A DNA stretch of 26,647 bases from an uncultured Collinsella sp. (GTDB taxonomy: Bacteria; Actinomycetota; Coriobacteriia; Coriobacteriales; Coriobacteriaceae): contig CABRIB010000017.1 in NCBI GenBank assembly GCA_902470915.1, positions 1 through 26,647 on the forward strand, given 5' to 3'. The notes under the pieces are model-generated. The model was given only the letters and a program-made list of their open reading frames with translations. It had not been told where the DNA came from and did no database searches. A program made the position numbers and the translations under genes. This document shows, piece after piece, positions 1 through 5,141 of the stretch. Positions within the stretch are counted from its first letter, which is position 1. Each line of letters begins with the position of its first letter.

Positions 1-48
1 TCTACACAAGGAGTATCGTCGGCAGCGTCAGATGTGTATAAGAGACAG
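1..48 (+). other. Nextera library adapter (i5 side), not genomic
   Basis: Bases 30-48 are the 19-bp Tn5 mosaic end AGATGTGTATAAGAGACAG. They are preceded by the read-1 primer TCGTCGGCAGCGTC (16-29), an 8-base index AAGGAGTA (8-15, the S507 i5 barcode) and the tail of the P5 oligo (1-7). This is synthetic library sequence left by untrimmed reads. Genomic sequence begins at base 49. Confidence 0.98.
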
Positions 49-58
49 CCTGGAGGCT

Positions 59-168
59 GCGCATCTTTCTTTGGTCAGCTAGGATTGCATTGCCGGGGCC
101 GGGGTGCCTGCTTTGTTTTGAGAAGTTCGCGGAGCCCACTTCTCAAAACAAAGCAGGCACCCCGGCCC
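59..168 (+). repeat. Constant-loop long palindrome, copy 1, with leader module
   Basis: Bases 96-126 and 138-168 are perfect reverse complements (31 bp), closed by an 11-nt loop TCGCGGAGCCC (127-137). The stem starts GGGCCGGGGTG and ends GAAGT next to the loop. Bases 59-95 form a leader (GCGCATCT, then TTTGGTCAGC) that recurs before copy 3 at identical spacing. No T-tract follows, so it does not look like an ordinary intrinsic terminator. It ends 26 bp before the permease start and would lie in its 5' leader or promoter region. Function unknown. Confidence 0.9.
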
Positions 169-194
169 TCGTGGAATAGCTAAGAGGGGGATGG

Positions 195-1133
195 ATGAGC
201 TTTACGAGCGTGGCGTTGCAGATGGTGACGGTTTCTTTGCCGATCCTGTTGGGTTGGTGTATCTCCAAGCTGGGGTTTATGAAGGCAGAGTTTGAGCGCG
301 AGCTTTCGCGTTTGCTGCTGCAGGTGGCGTTGCCGTGCTTGGTGCTTTCGTCGGCGTTGGGTGACGATGTGCAGTTGCCGAGCGTTGCCGATACGTTTTC
401 GCTTATGGGCTTGTCCGTCGCCATGTATGCGGTGGCGATTGTTATTGCGTTTACCGTTACCGCTGCCCTTCGTGTGCCCAAGGGAACAGAGTGCTCGTAT
501 CGCTTTGCGGTGATTTTCGGTAATGCCGGGTTTATCGGCTTTCCGGTTATTTCGGCGGTATTGGGAAAACAGGCGCTGTTGTACGCTTCGATTGCGCTCA
601 TTCCCCTCAACATATTTATGTTCACCGTTGGCGTCATGCTCTTTAGTGGCGCACAAGGCGGCCTCAAGAAGCAGCTGCGAAATCTTGCCGCTTGTTGCAA
701 AAACCCTGGCCTTATTGCGAGTGTTGTCGTGCTCATTGTCGTTTTGACCGGATGGACCGACTGGGGCGTCGTGGGCGATTCGATTTCCATCGTGGGTACC
801 ATGACCACCCCGGCGGCGCTGCTGCTCATGGGTTCGTCCATTGCCAAGTATCGACCGCTCGATATGCTCACCAACTGGCGCGCCTATGTCGCCGTGGCAT
901 TCCGTTTGGTTATCGTGCCCGTGGCGTGTCTTGCCGTGGCCCGCGTGTGGCCAGGCATGACGCCCATGTTTATCACAACACTCGTCCTCGAGATGGCCAT
1001 GCCGGTAGGCAGCAACGGCACACTGTACTGCCTCCAATACGGCAAAGACGCCCGCCCCATGATGCAGTGCACCTTCCTGTCGATCATCTGCTCCATTTTG
1101 ACAATCCCATTAGTAACGATGCTGTGTGCGTAG
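195..1133 (+). CDS. AEC-family (auxin efflux carrier-like) permease
   Basis: The 312-residue integral membrane protein resembles the AEC family of secondary transporters, whose bacterial members move small organic anions such as malate or other carboxylates; the substrate cannot be read from sequence. Hydrophobic segments span almost the whole length. Family-typical stretches are visible: FGNAGFIGFPV near residues 113-123, where a helix-breaking glycine/proline pattern is expected, and TTPAALLLMGSSIAKY in the second half, the start of the inverted repeat. The start at 195 follows a purine-rich AGAGGGGG (183-190); an out-of-frame ATG lies at 191. The gene stands alone between long palindromes: copy 1 ends 26 bp upstream and copy 2 begins 22 bp after the stop. 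No regulator or metabolic partner is adjacent. Confidence 0.85.
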   Translation: MSFTSVALQMVTVSLPILLGWCISKLGFMKAEFERELSRLLLQVALPCLVLSSALGDDVQLPSVADTFSLMGLSVAMYAVAIVIAFTVTAALRVPKGTECSYRFAVIFGNAGFIGFPVISAVLGKQALLYASIALIPLNIFMFTVGVMLFSGAQGGLKKQLRNLAACCKNPGLIASVVVLIVVLTGWTDWGVVGDSISIVGTMTTPAALLLMGSSIAKYRPLDMLTNWRAYVAVAFRLVIVPVACLAVARVWPGMTPMFITTLVLEMAMPVGSNGTLYCLQYGKDARPMMQCTFLSIICSILTIPLVTMLCA

Positions 1134-1155
1134 CATCCGGGACGGTCTCGCGCTG

Positions 1156-1240
1156 GGGCCCTGTCAGGCGGGGTGACTTTGTCCGGGGAAGTGGGCTTCG
1201 CGAACTTCCCCGGACAAAGTCACCCCGCCTGACAGGGCCC
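1156..1240 (-). repeat. Constant-loop long palindrome, copy 2 (inverted)
   Basis: Bases 1156-1192 and 1204-1240 are perfect reverse complements (37 bp) around an 11-nt loop GGGCTTCGCGA. That loop is the exact reverse complement of the copy 3 loop, so this copy is inverted relative to copies 1 and 3. Outer ends GGGCC and inner ends GGAAGT are shared with the other copies, while the middle of the stem is different. It begins 22 bp after the permease stop. It could block transcription, but no U-tract follows. Confidence 0.9.
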
Positions 1241-1315
1241 TCTCGACCGTTTCGATCTGCGGGTCTGATAATTATTTAATGTAATGGGGACTTTGCTGTT
1301 GCTGCCTTAGAGACA

Positions 1316-1427
1316 GCGCATCTACCTTTGGTCAGCCAAGGTTAAATCGTCGGGGCCGGGGTGGTTGGTATAGGTTTTGGAAGTTCGCGAAGCCCACTTC
1401 CAAAACCTATACCAACCACCCCGGCCC
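1316..1427 (+). repeat. Constant-loop long palindrome, copy 3, with leader module
   Basis: Bases 1353-1384 and 1396-1427 are perfect reverse complements (32 bp) around the loop TCGCGAAGCCC (1385-1395). The leader 1316-1352 matches 59-95 of copy 1 without gaps over 37 bp: GCGCATCT and TTTGGTCAGC are identical, with scattered differences elsewhere. The stem interior differs from copies 1 and 2, but outer GGGCCGGGGTG and inner GGAAGT are kept. Confidence 0.9.
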
Positions 1428-1500
1428 TCGCCCGTATCACCCCGCTGAGCGAGCTATAGACGCCACGCACCGATACGGTAAAGCGCCGGCTTGAAATTGG

Positions 1501-1509
1501 TGCTATATT
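1501..1509 (+). promoter_or_regulatory. Candidate extended -10 promoter element
   Basis: TGCTATATT fits the TGnTAnnnT extended -10 pattern and lies 38 bp before the start of the next gene. No convincing -35 is seen. The same TGCTAnnnN arrangement recurs before several other genes in this window. Confidence 0.45.
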
Positions 1510-1546
1510 CGGCTTGAGTTGTTTAATGCTAGTACGGGAGGCTGAT

Positions 1547-2038
1547 ATGGGGCTGTTCAAGAAGAAAAACCCGCAGGACGCCTTTGATCCCGATGTGTTT
1601 ACCATCACGGATACTATTTTGGACCCGCCGCGGTTTACGTTTTTGCCGGCCATCTACCAGGATGCTACGCGTCGCAAGTGGGCCGTGCATCAGCGCGGTG
1701 CGCAGCCGAAGATCTTTGACTACGCGGATGTGCTGCAGTGTGAGATCGTCGAGACTGGGAATCCCGAGGATGTGCCGGAGCTCAGCAATCGTGAGCTCGC
1801 TCAGCAGATTTTGATCAATCCAGCTCAGGCCACTAAAAACAACGCCGCCAAGCGTAATATATGCCTTGGTATGGGTGTCATCGTTGCCGTGCGAACCGGC
1901 GAGGATGAGATTTCGAAGCTTGAGATTCCGGTGACTGCGGGCGAAGTCAAGCGAGACTCCGGCCTATATCGGTCGTATCGGAACGTTGCGGAGCAGATTA
2001 AGGAAGCTTTCGACGCCATGGGGTGTTCGGAGCAATGA
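1547..2038 (+). CDS. Conserved-looking hypothetical protein, 163 aa
   Basis: I do not recognise this protein with confidence. It starts with a basic patch (GLFKKKN), has no signal peptide or clear membrane helix, and shows alternating beta-like segments: KWAV..., PKIFDYADVLQCEIVE, and a hydrophobic NICLGMGVIVAVR strand near the middle. It ends in a probable amphipathic helix (VAEQIKEAFDAM). This layout distantly resembles the PH-like C-terminal domain seen in DUF4428-type proteins; that is only a pattern impression. The start at 1547 was chosen over an upstream in-frame ATG because GGGAGG (1536-1541) sits 5 nt before it. It is followed after 35 bp by a GntR regulator in the same direction, so it may be the first gene of that transcript. 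Confidence 0.6.
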   Translation: MGLFKKKNPQDAFDPDVFTITDTILDPPRFTFLPAIYQDATRRKWAVHQRGAQPKIFDYADVLQCEIVETGNPEDVPELSNRELAQQILINPAQATKNNAAKRNICLGMGVIVAVRTGEDEISKLEIPVTAGEVKRDSGLYRSYRNVAEQIKEAFDAMGCSEQ

Positions 2039-2073
2039 TGCCCGCAGCATCAGGCGGTTGAGGAGCCTTGCCC

Positions 2074-2841
2074 ATGTCGAGCGAACCATATGCGATTCCG
2101 CCCAAAGATCGCGCCTTTGAGGGCATTCTTTGGTATATCAAACACTATGACTTACAAGGTGGCGACCGACTGCCCGCCGAGCGCGTGCTCTGCGAGGAGC
2201 TGGGCGTGTCGCGCACGGCGCTGCGCGCTGCCATTACGCGCCTTATTTCGTGTGGAACCCTAGAAAGCCGTCGTGGCTCGGGCACCTATGTGTGCCCTCC
2301 CAAGCCGCTGAACATCTTTCAGGAAACATGGAACTATACCCAGGCCGTCGAGAGGGTCGGCTTAAAGTCGACTGCGCGTTTGGTCTGGTCAAAGGTCGTG
2401 TATGCTGATATCGATTTTGCTCAAAAGGCGCAGATCGATCTGGGCATGCCACTCTTTTGCATTCGACGCGTGCGCGTGGTTAATGGTTCTCCGGCGTCGA
2501 TCGAGACGGCTTACGTCAACCTGTCTTTGTGCCCGTCGCTTCCCGATCACGATTTTGAGCAGGAGAGCCTCTACGACGTTTTGCTCAAAGAAGGCAACGT
2601 TCATGTGACGCACGGCAAGGAGCATATTTCCATCAGCCGCCTGAACGCCGAAGAGGCCAAGCTGCTGGATGCCCAGGAGGGCACGCCGGTGTTCTACAAG
2701 GCTTCGCACGAGCGCGACGAGAACAATGGTTTTGTCGAGTACTGCAAGGCCGTGATTCTGCCGACCAAGTATCGGTTTGCCGATAACGGCGAGGCGGACG
2801 GCGTTGCGACGAAGGTGGGTGTCGAATGGCTGAAGCAGTAG
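2074..2841 (+). CDS. GntR-family regulator, HutC/UTRA type (first of pair)
   Basis: A 255-residue transcription factor. The N-terminal winged helix-turn-helix (about residues 5-75) contains the GntR signature GDRLPAERVLCEELGVSRTA followed by a wing ending in RRGSGTYV. A UTRA ligand-binding domain follows (about 90-245), with the typical ...IRRVRVVNGSPASIETAYVN core. UTRA regulators usually sense phosphorylated sugars or small metabolites and leave DNA on binding. ATG 2074 is preferred to an upstream TTG at 2068 because AGGAG (2061-2065) is 8 nt before it. It overlaps the next regulator by 16 bp. The nearby SIS-domain sugar-phosphate gene is a plausible target (inference). Confidence 0.9.
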   Translation: MSSEPYAIPPKDRAFEGILWYIKHYDLQGGDRLPAERVLCEELGVSRTALRAAITRLISCGTLESRRGSGTYVCPPKPLNIFQETWNYTQAVERVGLKSTARLVWSKVVYADIDFAQKAQIDLGMPLFCIRRVRVVNGSPASIETAYVNLSLCPSLPDHDFEQESLYDVLLKEGNVHVTHGKEHISISRLNAEEAKLLDAQEGTPVFYKASHERDENNGFVEYCKAVILPTKYRFADNGEADGVATKVGVEWLKQ

Positions 2842-3539
2842 AGGGCCTGCCGGTCTACAAGCAAATTCGCCGTTGTATTGCGGAGCGAATCGAACGCGGT
2901 GACTATCCGACGGGTTCGATGATACCGTCCGAAAACGAGCTTGCCGAGGAATTTGGCACCACGCGCCTGACGATTCGAAGCGCCATGGACGAGCTGGTCA
3001 AGAGCGGTCAGATCCGTCGCGTGCAGGGCAAGGGCGCCTTTGTGGGGCACAAGTGGTTTGACGAACATGTTCGCAAGGGCGGCTTTCGTCAGACGGTCCT
3101 GGCCTCGGGCGCGACGCCGTCGGTGCGCATCTTGGCGCGCTCCAAGCGCTATGCCGGGCCGTACTATGCCGACCTGTTTGGTATCGCCGAGGACGACCTT
3201 CTTTACTCGGTGCGCCGCCTTAACTGCATCGACGGCGAGCCCGTGTCGATCGAGATGACGCTGATTCCGTGCCTGCTGTTCCCGGGTATCGAGGATGTCG
3301 ATATTTCGGTCTTCAGTCTGTACGAGACATACGACATGCTGGGCCGAAAGCCGGACAAGTCGATCGAGAAGCTCGATATCGAGGCACTGGGTGCGCGCGA
3401 CGCGAGCCTGCTCGATCTTGAGGCGGGCGATTTGGCGCTTGTGCTGGAATGCCTGACCTACGATGCGAGCGGACAGGTCATCGAGCACGCCAAGTCCTTT
3501 ACCCGCGGCGACGCCGGCGGTTATTCCTACAACTACTAG
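2826..3539 (+). CDS. GntR-family regulator, HutC/UTRA type (second of pair)
   Basis: A 237-residue GntR protein. The winged helix-turn-helix occupies about residues 8-75 (GSMIPSENELAEEFGTTRLT, then RRVQGKGAFV). The UTRA domain is about 90-235, with the recognisable YSVRRLNCIDGEPVSIEMTLIP core. Its reading frame opens 16 bp inside the end of the preceding GntR gene, so the two are translationally coupled and made together. The sequences are clearly different, so they are ancient paralogs or independent recruits rather than a recent duplication. An intrinsic terminator (3546-3581) follows directly. The arrangement recalls FrlR-type control of sugar-amine catabolism, since the next gene is a FrlB-like SIS protein; this target is inferred. 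Confidence 0.9.
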   Translation: MAEAVEGLPVYKQIRRCIAERIERGDYPTGSMIPSENELAEEFGTTRLTIRSAMDELVKSGQIRRVQGKGAFVGHKWFDEHVRKGGFRQTVLASGATPSVRILARSKRYAGPYYADLFGIAEDDLLYSVRRLNCIDGEPVSIEMTLIPCLLFPGIEDVDISVFSLYETYDMLGRKPDKSIEKLDIEALGARDASLLDLEAGDLALVLECLTYDASGQVIEHAKSFTRGDAGGYSYNY

Positions 3540-3545
3540 CGTTGA

Positions 3546-3581
3546 GAGCGTCCTTGCGCACGGCGGGGGCGCTCGTTTTTT
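3546..3581 (+). terminator. Intrinsic terminator after the GntR pair
   Basis: GAGCGTCC (3546-3553) pairs with GGGCGCTC (3567-3574) with one G-U pair, followed by a run of six T (3576-3581). It begins 6 bp after the GntR stop codon and separates the regulators from the SIS gene. Confidence 0.85.
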
Positions 3582-3593
3582 GAGGATATGTGC

Positions 3594-3739
3594 CGCTTGA
3601 CCGATGAGCGGCCAAAACTGACCGTCTACCGAGAGGGGAGGATGAAATCGAAAAATCGGTATTAAAAACGGCTAACCTGTTATCGTTCACTGGTATTAAG
3701 AACCTTTGAATTGTTGAGTTTGCGGCCAAGATGACCGCA
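3594..3739 (+). promoter_or_regulatory. Candidate operator array upstream of the SIS gene
   Basis: A near-perfect dyad TGCGGCCAAGATGACCGCA lies at 3721-3739 (8+3+8, one mismatch). A related cluster at 3598-3624 contains TGACCG, CGGCCA and TGACCG in succession. A second direct repeat, GGTATTAARAAC, occurs at 3658-3669 and 3692-3703, and an extended -10-like TGTTATCGT sits between them at 3678-3686. These look like binding sites for one or both GntR proteins encoded just upstream; no binding is demonstrated. Confidence 0.5.
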
Positions 3740-3817
3740 AGATTAAGCGAGACGAATGGGGCGGCAAGCCCGTTCGTACCCGTGCGACAATTCAAACTGC
3801 TCGTGAAAGGAGCGGGA

Positions 3818-4879
3818 ATGAAGGAGACCGAGAAGATCGAGATCGTGCACTTCGACCAGGAGGGCTACCTCGAGGACGGCAGGAACGTCTACGAGGCCGG
3901 CAAGAGGATGACCGCCCTGGCCGACCGCGTGCACGAGGAGGGCTACGACGCCGTCTTCCTGATGGGCGTCGGCGGCACCTGGGACGAGTTCATGCAGCTC
4001 GAGTACCTCATGAACAAGTTCGGCGACCGCGACCTCGAGGTCTACCTGATCCACGCCGCCGAGTGGAACGTCATGGGCCACAAGCGCATGACCGACAAAT
4101 CCGTCGTGCTGACCGCCTCCGAGTCCGGCACCACCCCCGAGGTGCTCGAGGCCGTCGGCAAGATGAGGGAGATGGGCGTGCGCGTCTTCGCCATGACCAA
4201 CCCCGAGGGCAAGATCGGGCAGGCCGTGGGCGCCGAGAACTGCGTCATGATGGCCTCCGACCACGGCGCCGGCGGCTGCGAGAAGGGCTACTACCTCGCC
4301 GACTGCTTCGGCCTGCGCCTGCTCAACCGCCGCGGCTGCTTCCCCAAGTTCGACCTGTTCATCGAGCAGACGAAGGACGTCTGGAAGGACATGCTCGACA
4401 TCCGCAAGCGCTTCGAGCCGCGCGCCGAGGAGCTCGCCAGGAAGTACGCGCTGGCCGACTACACCATGTTCATCGGCTCGGGGGCCCTCTGGGGCGAGAC
4501 CATCCTGTACTCCATGTGCCTGCTCGAGGAGATGCAGTGGAAGCGCACCCGCTACATCACCTCGGCCGACTTCTTCCACGGCACCCTCGAGCTGCTCGAG
4601 CCCGGCGTCCCGGTGTTCCTGTTCATGGGCGAGGACGAGTGCCGCGCCCTGGACGAGCGCGTCCGCGCCTTCCTCACCAGCGGCGTGACCGGCGACGAGG
4701 ACTACGTCATCATCGACACCGCCGCGTACGCGATCCCGGGCCTGGACGACGACTTCCGCGTCATCGTGTCCCCCTGGATCCTGTCGGTGCTCACCACCGA
4801 CCGCCTCTCGCGCAACTACGAGCTGGTCACCAAGCACAACCTCAAGTACCGCCGCTACTACCACCAGTTCGACTACTAA
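3818..4879 (+). CDS. SIS-domain sugar-phosphate isomerase/deglycase, FrlB-like
   Basis: A 353-residue protein with two SIS domains (about 40-170 and 205-335), as in fructoselysine-6-phosphate deglycase FrlB and related enzymes that split or isomerise phosphorylated amino-sugar adducts. The phosphate-binding loop of the first domain, ASESGTTPEV (100-109), is clear. The segment SADFFHGTLELLEPG in the second domain matches where the catalytic Glu/His of FrlB-type enzymes lie. The exact substrate is not known. ATG 3818 follows AAAGGAG at a good distance; an in-frame start at 3731 has no such site. Codon use is striking: nearly every third base is G or C, and AGG is used for arginine several times, unlike flanking genes. 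This suggests very high expression or transfer. No PTS or kinase gene is adjacent. Confidence 0.82.
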   Translation: MKETEKIEIVHFDQEGYLEDGRNVYEAGKRMTALADRVHEEGYDAVFLMGVGGTWDEFMQLEYLMNKFGDRDLEVYLIHAAEWNVMGHKRMTDKSVVLTASESGTTPEVLEAVGKMREMGVRVFAMTNPEGKIGQAVGAENCVMMASDHGAGGCEKGYYLADCFGLRLLNRRGCFPKFDLFIEQTKDVWKDMLDIRKRFEPRAEELARKYALADYTMFIGSGALWGETILYSMCLLEEMQWKRTRYITSADFFHGTLELLEPGVPVFLFMGEDECRALDERVRAFLTSGVTGDEDYVIIDTAAYAIPGLDDDFRVIVSPWILSVLTTDRLSRNYELVTKHNLKYRRYYHQFDY

Positions 4880-4890
4880 GAGCTGGTCGC

Positions 4891-4925
4891 GGGTCCGATA
4901 TCTTGGCTGGTTGATATCTCGACCC
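4891..4925 (+). repeat. Interrupted hairpin downstream of the SIS gene
   Basis: GGGTC(C)GATATC at 4891-4902 pairs with GATATC(TC)GACCC at 4913-4925, giving 6+5 bp interrupted by a small bulge, with a 10-nt loop. It lies between the SIS stop and the terminator at 4931 and may stabilise the 3' end of the mRNA. Confidence 0.5.
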
Positions 4926-4930
4926 TGCAC

Positions 4931-4963
4931 AAGGGCGTCCGCAATTGCGCGGGCGCCCTTTTT
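4931..4963 (+). terminator. Intrinsic terminator after the SIS gene
   Basis: AAGGGCGTCCGC (4931-4942) pairs with GCGGGCGCCCTT (4949-4960) with one G-U pair and a 6-nt loop. The T-tract runs to 4963. It closes the single-gene SIS transcript. Confidence 0.9.
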
Positions 4964-5062
4964 GCGTTGTGACAAGAGACTGCTGCTAACCGCTTTCCCT
5001 ATGTTTCCAAATGAATACGGTGTGAGCCGAGGAGGACGATTCTCCCCGCAAACACTCTAGTA

Positions 5063-5071
5063 TGCTAAAGT
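5063..5071 (+). promoter_or_regulatory. Candidate extended -10 for the his operon
   Basis: TGCTAAAGT fits TGnTAnnnT and is about 70 bp before the hisZG start, directly upstream of a perfect leader hairpin. An alternative -10, TATGCT, overlaps it at 5061-5066. No good -35 is visible. Confidence 0.4.
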
Positions 5072-5075
5072 ACCC

Positions 5076-5105
5076 AGAAGACCGGCGGAGCTATGCCGGT
5101 CTTCT
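5076..5105 (+). promoter_or_regulatory. Leader hairpin of the his operon
   Basis: AGAAGACCGGC (5076-5086) and GCCGGTCTTCT (5095-5105) form a perfect 11-bp stem with an 8-nt loop. It lies 36 bp before the hisZG start, just after the candidate promoter, so it would be at or near the 5' end of the mRNA. There is no T-tract and no run of histidine codons, so classical his attenuation is not supported. An RNA-stability or regulatory role is possible. Confidence 0.6.
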
Positions 5106-5141
5106 GCTCTATATGAAACACAGCATGAGGAGGCTCACCAG

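Larger units (their letters stand above)
1134..1546. other. 413-bp intergenic region with two long palindromes
   Basis: No credible gene lies here. The region holds palindrome copies 2 and 3, an AT-rich patch at about 1265-1283 between them (unusual for this window and possibly promoter-like), and a candidate extended -10 for the next gene at 1501-1509. A weaker dyad, CCGTATC at 1432-1438 with GATACGG at 1472-1478, follows copy 3. Confidence 0.6.

Noticed and set aside
96..1427. Treating the three long palindromes as ordinary rho-independent terminators
   Set aside because: None is followed by a T-tract, the stems are far longer than needed, and copy 1 is placed before rather than after a gene.
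2068..2073. TTG start for the first GntR gene
   Set aside because: ATG 2074 has better spacing from AGGAG, and TTG would sit only 2 nt after it.
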